Source of the DNA: Sweltsa coloradensis
Lineage: Eukaryota; Arthropoda; Insecta; Plecoptera; Chloroperlidae
Assembly (NCBI GenBank): GCA_024449915.1
Contig: JAMZAV010001049.1
Span: 1-64,000, forward strand
DNA length: 64,000 bases
Reading direction: 5' to 3'
Below the pieces are notes generated by a model, which did no database searches, was not told the DNA's origin, and was given only the letters and a program-made list of their open reading frames with translations. A program made the translations under genes and the position numbers. Position 1 is the first letter of the stretch. Each line of letters begins with the position of its first letter. Below, in pieces: positions 54,761 through 64,000 of this stretch.

Positions 54761-57700
54761 TATTAGTGGTAGCGGTACGCAAAATAATACTGCACTTTTT
54801 GAACACGGTTTGCCACTTTGCACAGTTATAGGTGGAACCAAAAGTAATTTTTAAGGATGTGGAGGCACTCAAAATTTCCCTTAGAATTCAAAATGGCGGC
54901 CATTTTTCAAAACGATGTTTTCAGATACAAAAATTCTTTTGATGTGTCTAATAAATCATGTTTGGTATCGTTTTCGTATATTTCCGACTCGAATAGCACA
55001 AAAATAATGTTAAAATAGAAATCCAGGTGAAATTCTAGAAGTTTAACATATATTTAGTAGTATTTTCAAGAAAATCCTCATAGATTGGGTCTGACATAGA
55101 AACTCTTTACCTACCCTTGTAAATGCTTCTAACATAAAATTATTATGATTTAAATGTTTAATTTAAAACCAAAATTCATTTTTTTACTTTTTGGCCAGTC
55201 ATTGCTGCGGCAACCAGAGGTGCTCAACAGGTGGTTAATGATTATTGTGCTGATTAATATGCTCCCCTTTTTTAACGCGGTTTGGCACTTGGCTCAGTTG
55301 AAGCTGGTACCCAAAGGATTTTTTTAAGATGTGGAGGCAATAAAAATTCCCTTCGAATCCAAGATGGCGGCAATTTTTGGAAATGACCTTTGAACACAAA
55401 TTTTTTTCTTAAAACGACTAATAGTATCATGTTTGGTGTCAAGTCCATATGAATTTGAGCCAGAGAACACGAATTTGAGCTCAAAATATTAATGATACGT
55501 TCAATTTACAAATTCACTACTGCTATTATCACAAATCGACTAATATTGATAGGTATTTAGTAACGAATATAGGTATTTAAGAATTTCTGTTTAAAGCAAT
55601 TTATTACTTCTATGCCGCGTTCTTCACTAAGTTCACACATTGCTCTCTTGGCAGACCGCTTCCCTTTTGAAATTAAAAGCAGACACTGTTTACAATCAGT
55701 GAATGTGTGAAAATCTCTGAGTCCTAATGGTCAGTTTGCCTTTGTTACCTATGCGCAGCTCACCATTTGCTGAAATCGAAGGGGGACAAGCCTGATTTTC
55801 GTGCGGAAAAAAGTCATCTAATTCAATTTCCCTGTGCTGACTTGCAATGAATAGTTTAGAGAAAAGCTGCTCATCAGTCATCACACTTCTTATTCTTGTT
55901 GCCTGCCGACGTAATTTTTAGTTTAGCCGTGAAGATCTTTTTGTTCACTGTCTTTAAGGGTTGAAAAGTAGTTATTAAGTTATCAACTATATAGTACCTT
56001 CTTTACAACCTTATACAGATTGATGCCATCATCTACAAGAGAGTTTAATGTGTCAACACCTTCCTTGCTCACTAACACCCGGCTGTCAATTACTATAAGA
56101 TCTTCGCTTAATTCCAAGAACGTATTACCAAATTCTAGAAAACTGTCTTTGAGTCGACAACTGCTATGAATCAATAATAATAATATTGTTAAAATGTAAC
56201 ACTAAGAATCCACTTTATAAATTTAAGTACCTAGCTTACATAATACCCACTATAGTGGTATCATTTGTATATATTTTATACATTATATACTTTATTTATA
56301 CACATACATTTTTATACTTTGATTGAATACTACATAATTAGGTATACATACCAAGATTCAACGTCATCTGCCATCTAAACCTGAATTGCCACAAAATATT
56401 ATGCGCCCACACACAAGCCTCTCTCATGTTGGCATTCACCTTCATATTATGTAAATCAATGTTTGTTTTCTATGTTATATATTATCTGTATCAATGAAGT
56501 TGAATAAAAGCGTGCTAAATCTGAATCTGAAATATAAAATCTGAAATCTGAGCGCAAGTGTCTTTCCTAAACATAGTCTGGTATGCTGAGTATTGCTCAT
56601 GTTGTCGAAGAATAAGTCGAGACATAAGTCCAAAACGCGAAAAAAAATGGGAAATCCAAAACATGGATTTCAATTTTAGAAATAATTATCACCAAAACCG
56701 TTTATATTACGATGAAACCAAATTAACCTGCTAGTTCACATTGATTTAATCGTTGATATCCAGTATTCAAATATGCGTTAAAATAATCTGTACACTTGTA
56801 ATAAATTCCCAAAGTTCACCAAAATTGAGTAAATTAAGGAGATTTTACGATTTGTGAATTCAAAATTAATGAATTAATTTAGGAGTACGCGTAATGGATC
56901 TTATAGATGGATTCTTAATAAAAGTTCGTGTGAAATATTATACCGACGTTATTAACCGTTTACCCGAAAGAAAGAAAAACAGAAAACTGAGTTCTGAGAC
57001 TCGTCTCCGAGCCAGCCTCAGCGACTCCTCTTAACAACGTCACAAAGTAAACACAGGCCAAGTAAACTCCAGTATTGAGTTTAAATTCTACAAAATATTC
57101 AGTTTCTCAATTTTTTGTTATTTTACTTTAATATTGTAGTAATATTTGTATTCTGAGAGTCACTTACATACGAAAATGACTCCCAAACACAGATGAATTT
57201 GAAAAACTGCAAGAATTTTGTTACTAAGGTCAACATTCCAAAAACCGCCGCCATCTTGGATTCGAAAGGAATTTTTATTGCCTCCACATCTTAAAAAAAA
57301 ACTTTTGGGTACCAGCTTCAACTGAGCCAAGTGCCAAACCGAGTTAAAAAAAGAGCAGCATATTAATCAGCACAATAATCATTAACCACCTGTTGAACAC
57401 CTCTGGTTGCCGCAGCAATGACTGGCCAATAAGTAAAAAAATGAAATTCGGTTTTAAATTAAACATTATAATCATAATAATTTAATGCTGGAAGCAATTA
57501 CAGGGGTAGGGTAAAGGAGTTTCTACGTCGTACCCAATCTAAGAAGATTTTCCTTTAAAATACTACTAAATACATGTTAAACTTCTAGAATTTCACCCAG
57601 ATTTTTATTTTGACATTATTTTCGAGTTATTCGAGTCGGAAATATACGAAAACGATACCAAACATGATTTATTAGACACATCAAAAGAGTTTTTGTATCT

Positions 57701-57872
57701 GAGGACATCGTTTTGAAAAATGGCCGCCATTTTGAATTCTAAGGGAAATTTCGAGTGCCTCCACATCCTTAAATATTAGTTTTGGTCCCACCTACAACTG
57801 TGCAAAGCGGCAAACCGTGTTCCAAAAATTCCAGTATTGTCGTTTTTCATGTCGTGTACCGCTACCACTATA
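54761..57872. mobile_element. 3.1-kb DNA element with about 630-bp terminal inverted repeats
   Basis: The left arm (54761 to about 55385) is inverted and repeated at about 57235-57872; the outermost shared sequence is TAGTGGTAGCGGTAC. Landmarks found in both arms include ATGGCGGCCATTTT, GGATGTGGAGGCA and AATGATTATTGTGCTGATTA. Between the arms lie about 1.85 kb with remnants of a coding region (55690-55920). TAT flanks both ends and might be a short target-site duplication. No intact transposase is visible. Confidence 0.8.
55696..55920 (-). pseudogene. Coding remnant inside the long-TIR element
   Basis: The minus strand reads MTDEQLFSKLFIASQHREIE, then HENQACPPSISANGELRIGN, before breaking. 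I recall closely similar text (LFSKLF..CQ.R, then HENQ..PPSLS..G.LR.G.K) in large proteins of unknown function that are multiplied, probably with transposons, in several invertebrate genomes. It is a fragment without start or end. Confidence 0.5.
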
Positions 57873-58140
57873 TCCGAAACAGGAATAAAGTAGAGTAATA
57901 TGTTTTTCAGGTTTAAGGTATCTACTCATGTCTTAAATGTTAATTCTGGTATAAAGGCTGATCACGTTAGATTTAAAATGTTGATGATTAATATTAAAGT
58001 AAACATAAAATAAACTACGAAATTAAAAATGGTTAATAAAGCATATTATGTTGGACACACATTCAGATTGCCAGTGGTGGGTTAGAACCAGGGACCTCTC
58101 GCAACAGAATCTCGTTTATTTTATGTAAATCAATTAAGAA
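57873..58140. other. Unassigned, with a B-box-like scrap near 58075-58105
   Basis: GTGGTGGGTTAGAACCAGGG resembles a decayed tRNA T-arm, on the minus strand. Confidence 0.35.
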
Positions 58141-58149
58141 ATTACAAAA

Positions 58150-58217
58150 TCCATCTCAGCGGGGTATCGAACCCCGGTCTCCCGATTGCCGGTTGAGTGC
58201 TTTACCCCTGAGGGAGA
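58150..58217 (-). mobile_element. tRNA-like sequence (SINE head or tRNA pseudogene)
   Basis: The minus strand has an A-box-like TCAGGGGTAAAGCACTC and a perfect T-arm, GGGG-TTCGATA-CCCC. The anticodon stem is imperfect. Confidence 0.55.
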
Positions 58218-59167
58218 ATAATAATAATTTGATATTTCTTGGAAAGCTCTTAAAAATATTATTATTTAGGCCTATTTCATTTTATATTTTTAATTCATTC
58301 AATTTCTTTATATCTCTGCATCTTCGTTCTTTATATGGTGTAGTATCCACAATTTGTATCAAGGACTAACTCCTAGGAATCACCTCATGACGTAGAAGAG
58401 CTAAGGGAAATGCTTAGTGACGAGTACGGAAACTGGAATACAACCCACAACCTCCTGAAATTCACCCCGCGTTCTAGCACTTAGCCAATTCCGTCCGTAT
58501 TAACCATTGATTATATATTACTCACATCTTTCAATTCGCACTGCCAGTCTATTTCTAGATTTCAACTCTATAATTTCTTTGGTTTAGGATCATTCAACGA
58601 TCTGGACGCAACCCAAATATAAAATAAAATACCCATGCTAAATGTGGTGCATATAATATGCAAGAGGCGTAAGATACAATGTGCATTTATCAACACTTCT
58701 ACATACATTTTCATGTCAATTAGCCATTCGCTTAGATGGTGAAATTGAAATTAATTACGATAAGCTCTTAGCGGATGTGCGGCTTAAAACTCTTGTGATT
58801 CAGCCAAATGTACTCACATAATCATCAATGCACTTCGTCTGGGCTCGATGCGTACATATAAACGCGTTACTAATGAGAGCTTTAATCGCGGGGAATTGCT
58901 AATTCTGTAATAATTCTGATAGTTAAGGAGAAGGTTAAACTGTAGGCTAGAAAGCTTTTACATTAATGCTGTTTAATTCTTGAAAATACTTGTTAGACAA
59001 TAAATTGCAAATAGATTATGTTTTTGTTGGAAATGTGGATTGGGGAAAACCGTACTTTTCACGTAAGACGCAAGGATCCGTTGAGGCTTGAGGTGTTCAC
59101 AAGTAAAGTGAACCATCCCACACACCCTTCCTGTAGATAATTTAAGTTAAAATTGTAAGTTATTTAT
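58218..59167. other. Unassigned gene-free DNA
   Basis: Nothing recognisable. Confidence 0.4.
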
Positions 59168-59959
59168 ACTAGGAAAACGCTTAAGTCCCGCCGCGTTGTT
59201 GGATGAGCGTAATTGGTGCATTGAGCTGCCATGTGTTATGCGGATTTTCTGTTGTTCTGTGAAAAAATCATTACTAAGTTGAAGATTTTTTTAAAAATTA
59301 AATTAAATTAAATGAAAAATTAACTTAAATTTTAAATTTTTTAATTAATTGTAATTTAAAAAAAGGAAAAAATCGTAATATTGAAATTTTCATAAGAAAT
59401 AATTATTCGATTGCGCACAAATTTTACACAAATATATGAATTTATAAAATTAAGGTTCTGTGAAAAAATTATTACAATAGGATAAAGCATATAGGTGTTA
59501 TAAGTCAAAGAATTGTTTTAAAAAGAAAAAAAACGTAAAATTTCGATTTTCATGAGAAATAATTTTTCGATTACGCTCAAATTTCGCACGAATATTTTAA
59601 TTCATAAAATTAAGGTTCTGTGAAAAAATCATTACAATCGGTTAAAGCATGTAGGTGTTATAAGTCGAAGAAAGTTTTTAAAAATCGAAAAAAATCGTAA
59701 AATTGCGTTTTTATGAGAAAAAATTTCCCGATTGCGCTCAAAAACGTGGCAGTTCTAAGTTCAGAGATTTCGAAGGCCTCCATGAAATTTCATCGCAATC
59801 GGAGTATCGGTTTAGCCGGAATCGTGTTAACAGACACACAAAAATACAGAAAGAAAGAAAAAAAAAAAAAAAAAACATTCCGGATTTTTTTCTCCAGTGT
59901 AGTGAAATGGAATCTTCGCTTCGCTCGCTACGCTCGCTACGCTCGCTACGCTCATCCAA
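59168..59959 (+). mobile_element. GGATGAGC-end repeat family, copy F (diverged subfamily)
   Basis: It starts ACTAGGAAAACGCTTAAGTC, then GTTGTTGGATGAGC, and ends in three or four 10-base units CGCTCGCTAC before GCTCATCCAA. The usual CCACCCGTTTGGTC core is absent. Instead a unit of about 140-180 bases with TTCTGTGAAAAAATNATTAC is repeated two to three times. Confidence 0.8.
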
Positions 59960-60910
59960 TAATGCAGCTGTAGATGGATATCTCATTTGAAAATTTTTAA
60001 AATGTTCATAACTTCATCCTAAATCACCCTTTCAAAGTGATTGGTTTATTTTGCCTCTAATACAAATTCATGTTTTTGTTGATGTATTCTGGGTTAATTT
60101 ATGTTGGTTGGTTCAAAAAGTTGATATTTTGTCAGATACTAATTATAAACCAACTGAAACCCTACAGGTGAGTAAAACCGAGTTTTATGGTTAAATGTTT
60201 TTGCATTTTCTCATACCATGCAGGAAAACCGGTAAAAACGTAAATCGATATTACTAACCGATAATATTCGCAATATATTTTATATTTGAGACATACTGTG
60301 AGATAATAATATACTAACGTGACATATCCTGTAACCCGAATCTGTGGGATATTATGAGGAAATGCTTAAATTGGGTTATCAAGTACGATATTTAAAGTTG
60401 AGGAAATGCTTAAGTAGGGCACTCAGTAAAAACACACAAACATCGTAGCTAAATAGCATTAATCAACATAAAGCATAAGATTTACTGCGCGCTAATAAAG
60501 AAATACTACTAATAAAAACAACAGCTTCTGAGGCAGCTCACACAGTGATTTACTGGCTAAATCTGTTGATGTGTTCATCAACATCTCGACGTAGCGACGA
60601 GGGTATCGAGAAGATAACGCATGATATTAATGGCAAAAGTGAGAAACACAAACATTTCGTCTTTTTTATGGTTATTAATACTAAAGAACGATAAATACTG
60701 ATCGAAAAAGGTATCTTTGAGAGAATAAGCATATAAATACGGTCATAATAAAAATATCGGTTATTTAACCTAATTGTTCGTTCGTTTGTTTGTTTTGAAG
60801 TTTCTATTACTATTGAATTGAATTTTTAAATATAACCAATATTTTATTATCAGGAAACACAATAATATATGATTGTCAATGTGTATTACATGTGTTGTGT
60901 TTTAAGGGCA
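59960..60910. other. Unassigned AT-rich DNA
   Basis: Nothing recognisable. Confidence 0.4.
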
Positions 60911-61515
60911 ATCCCTAGACCCAAATATGGTAAAGACGTCTGAAAAGTAAGTAGAATGTAAGAGGGGCTTAATAAAAGAGCGGATTATTTTGTTGAAATT
61001 TTTTTGACGGGACATAATCTCAGAATCAACAATTATATTCAAATTACTGGAATCAGTTGTTCCAAGTTCAAAATGAATTTTGAGCAGCGGTTTTCTATAT
61101 ATTATTTCTACACTCCTTTATCTACAACTTAAATATAAGGATTATTGGTTTTATATGGTTTCAGGCGTTGCACGATTTTTCCCGTTAAACGGTACAAAAT
61201 TTGAAATTGTACCGGCAGGCGAAAAAATTGTGCAACGCAACAAACCATATAATAAAACCAATAATCTTTATATTTAGGTTGTAGATAAGAATGTAGAAAC
61301 AATATAAAAATAAACGCTGCTCAAAATTCGATTTTGAACTTGAACAACTGATTCCAGTTATTTGAATATAATTGTTGATTCTGAGGTTATGTCCCGTTAA
61401 AAAAATTTCAAAAAAATAATCCGCTCTTTTATTAAGCCCCTCTTACATTCTACTTACTTTTCAGACGTATTTACTGCATTCTTTAGAAATCATATTTGGG
61501 TCTACCTTCTAGGGA
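60911..61515. mobile_element. 0.6-kb palindrome (foldback element)
   Basis: The arms of about 300 bases mirror each other: ATCCCTAGACCCAAATATG at the left, its near-inverse at the right. They meet near 61200 around GGTACAAAATTTGAAATTGTACC. The arms have small indels. It is unrelated in sequence to the palindromes at 26.9 and 47.1 kb. Confidence 0.88.
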
Positions 61516-62700
61516 TAAATAAAAAAATATATATATATAAATAAATTGTATTTAGAGTCTACCCACTCAGTTATATAACTGATTTTCAGTGGGGGACTTA
61601 AAATCAAATTTACTTTAAAAAATTAAACAAAATTGCCTGTTCATTTCGTGTAATGTTTTGAATATTTGAAATATTGGCAATCCTATTTAAAGTTTTTTCT
61701 TTGAGTTTCTCATACAGTTAAAGACGAATGCGTATTTTAAACTACCCATTGGATATTACCCCCCCCCCCCCCCCCATTCAAAAAAAATAAATAAATAGTT
61801 TTACCTCTAGTAATCTGAAGAGAGGCATAATTTAGATTCTGTAGCAGGTGAATATTGTGGACTAGATAGGACAAGGTACGTTATAATTGTCTTGCATACG
61901 ACTTAGCATCAAATTATATCCTTCAGCGAATTCAATAACAAATCTAAAAATAAAACTAGTACTTTCGGCCTGTAAAATAATTTGCCCCCCTCTCTAGCCA
62001 AAATACACAAAAAGATCGACGCATCCTTGAAAATCTTAACCTTGTGGATAGAGAAAAGTAGGTTGCAAGCTTTTATTTAACTCGGTTCTGTGAAAAAATC
62101 TGTAAATCTATCTTCAAACGTATAAATCTCAACGGTTGGCCGTGGCGCGACTAAACCACAGCCTGCTAACAACATCTTCGATATCGACCTTCAAAATTTA
62201 AATTTGTTCGAAATAGATTTTATATTCGAATTCGCAAGGTGCTAAATATATGATTAAGAGCTGTTACTTGAGTGGAAGGGTTGGGGTGTGGTTTTTGTGG
62301 GGGTATTTTGAGAGTGTTGTTTTATGGCTATTTTAGGCACAAGGTTGGCGACCTTGTCTATGGTCTCGGCGAGAAGGTAAAGTCAGGTGAAAGCTATAAA
62401 ACTATTATGTCACGACTTGTGAACAGATAGACGTGTTGTAAGTGAGATTAGGAGGTCGTCAGCTCGATACCAGACACCGCCATTCCTGACTGAAAAACTG
62501 TGAAGGTTTTCATCGGTTAAAAATGAAAAAAAAAGAAAGGGGAATGAATCCTTAAAACATCCTCTCACTCATACCATACCTAAATGACGAGGGGAGAGAT
62601 CGGAACAACATGTATCACAACTTTTAGTCCAGTCTGTTGTCATGTGATGTAGAGTATGTTTAAGTATATGGGATGATATTACATTGTTTTGTTTTCCCCT
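61516..62700. other. Gene-free DNA with a C run and SINE debris
   Basis: A C run occurs near 61760-61775. GGAGGTCGTCAGCTCGATAC, then CTGACTGAAAAACTGTGAAG near 62450-62506, looks like a decayed relative of the SINE at 62.7 kb. Confidence 0.5.
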
Positions 62701-62704
62701 ATTA

Positions 62705-62990
62705 TAGGAAACGGCTGTGTTAGCTCGAGCCTGTGATTCGGGAGGTCCCGGATTCAAATCCCGTCGAGACCGGTAATCTTGACTGAAGGTTTCACAGAGG
62801 TTTTCCACAGTCGTTAATGCGAATGCAAGGGATTGAGTCCTATTAAACAGCCCTCGGACATCCCTTCACAAGTGTCCTATCCGCAACACACCTAGTTAAT
62901 TAGACACCCCAAGAATTGCACCCTGGGCAGGCTTCCCACGAAAAAGCAACTGATAAGGATTTCGCCTAATCAGACTCGAATCCCGCATGC
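62705..62990 (+). mobile_element. tRNA-derived SINE with GAGGTTTTCC body
   Basis: The head includes TTAGCTCGAGCC and ATTCGGGAGGTCCCGGATTC (B-box GGATTCAAATCCC). The body has TCACAGAGGTTTTCCACAG, then TAATGCGAATGCAAGGGATT, and CATCCCTTCACAAGTGTCCT. The arrangement recalls SINEs described from termites and other insects (from memory). The 79-codon minus-strand frame over it is a shadow. Confidence 0.65.
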
Positions 62991-63590
62991 TTTTATTTTA
63001 ATTCTCGTTAAGCATCATATTATATCTATAGCTATTAGGCCTATTTTGATAGTTTTCAATAACAAAAAATAGTTTTCGTGTACTTTAGCGTCTCTTTTTA
63101 TTCTTTTCTTCCTATGGTATTATAACACTTCGATAATGGTTAAGAAATCTAAGAGCAAATCATAGAATGGATGCAAATACTTCACTGGATCGAATCCCGC
63201 CACAACATATCGGATTGTTTTAAAAATAACATTTATGTACAAATTAATTGTTTGAAAGTTTGAGGTATGTGTGCCAGATATAGGAACATTAAATTATGTA
63301 TAATCGAAAGGGTTTTCGTCATGTGTATATGCATTCGCCATGAGAAAAAGGAAGTAAAGTCTAAAAATAAGCTCACCGGTAAAGATGGTTCCGTACGATA
63401 TATCCAAATCCAACACTAGTTGTAGAAACTGCAAGTTATCCCGTCGAAGGCTCGATCACTACTAACTGAAGCGATACAATAGTTGTTGCTGCACTTTTAC
63501 TAGGTCAAGAGAACCCGGCTGGACAGAACCATGTGCGACATTGACTAGTTGAGAACTAGCGCCCTAGGACGTTCCTTGTAGGGCAGAGAA
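62991..63590. other. Unassigned AT-rich DNA
   Basis: Nothing recognisable. Confidence 0.4.
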
Positions 63591-63594
63591 GCCT

Positions 63595-63655
63595 TGGTGG
63601 TGGGCGGAGAGGCTAGAGATGTATCCAGGGCCCCGGGTTCGATTCCCAACCTTGT
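63595..63655 (+). mobile_element. tRNA-like B-box remnant
   Basis: CCCCGGGTTCGATTCCCAAC near 63632 is an excellent B-box, preceded by a weak tRNA-like head. Confidence 0.45.
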
Positions 63656-64000
63656 AAAACCTTACATCTACTTTACAAAGGATTTATACATCCTCATAAT
63701 AATGTCCGAGAATGTATTTGTACGAGAAATACTTCTTTAGGAATAGGGTATGTTAAATATGCGGTTGGTTTAAGTTGAGAGATTTTAAAGGTTCTCTGAA
63801 AAGTTAGAAAATATTGTAATATAACCAGCTATTATTTATTTCGAAGGCATCTTTGATCTATTGTCAAGTCAAATTAGAAGTCATTACTACGCTTATCCAA
63901 GAGCTGTCATTTGTATTGGTTGTCCACGAATTTTGATGCTATTAACAGTAACTCAAATATTCATAGGATAGTCCGAGAATATGGAACCAAATGCTTTGGA
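63656..64000. other. Unassigned DNA at the window end
   Basis: Nothing recognisable. Confidence 0.4.

Noticed and set aside
52846..64000. A PDZ-domain exon upstream of the chained gene
   Set aside because: I searched the minus strand for a PDZ-like pattern (carboxylate-binding loop, following G-D-x-I/L box) and saw none; it may lie beyond the window.
1..64000. CRISPR arrays, bacterial operons or phage genes
   Set aside because: Tandem repeats present are microsatellites, minisatellites or transposon parts; gene structure and base composition are those of a eukaryotic nuclear genome.

Overview
The window looks like AT-rich, repeat-laden nuclear DNA of an arthropod, most likely an insect. Three things point there: one large gene split by 13 GT-AG introns, a Jockey-type LINE, and a nuclear copy of an invertebrate-type mitochondrial cox1 (in-frame TGA where Trp is expected, and a start resembling the standard barcode primer region). 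I cannot name the species.

The main gene lies on the minus strand. I could chain 14 coding exons from 52845 down to the stop codon at 15305. Every intron is GT-AG and the reading phase is kept across all 13 junctions, giving at least 1829 codons plus stop. The 5' end is not resolved; a possible further upstream exon ends at 54123 in the right phase. The product has a ZM-like motif ([14 protein letters not shown]), proline-rich and polyglutamine segments, six copies of an SRxFRxLQ-type motif, and a huge 3.46-kb last exon that is strongly acidic. This is what I would expect of a muscle Z-disc ALP/Enigma/Zasp relative (Zasp66- or CG1674-like in fly terms). No PDZ or LIM domain is visible here; a PDZ could lie upstream of the window.

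Layout: 1-398 unassigned flank; 410-5264 full-length but frameshifted Jockey-like LINE with an 11-bp target-site duplication, inserted at the end of an older retroelement fragment (5276-5834); 5.9-15.3 kb gene-poor DNA with a LINE scrap, a tRNA-like retroposon and two TIR elements; 15.3-52.8 kb the Z-disc-like gene, whose introns hold most of the mobile DNA; 53-64 kb gene-poor DNA with SINEs, a 3.1-kb long-TIR element and a palindrome.

The intronic and flanking repeats are the most unusual part. There is a six-copy family of about 0.6-0.8 kb elements sharing GGATGAGC ends; three very long palindromes (about 2.0, 0.6 and 0.6 kb); a 3.1-kb element with about 630-bp inverted arms; several tRNA-derived retroposons; a decayed duplicate of exon 42077-42218 beside the live one; and a set of hammerhead-core-like motifs near 31 kb. 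No rRNA, CRISPR array or bacterial feature was seen.
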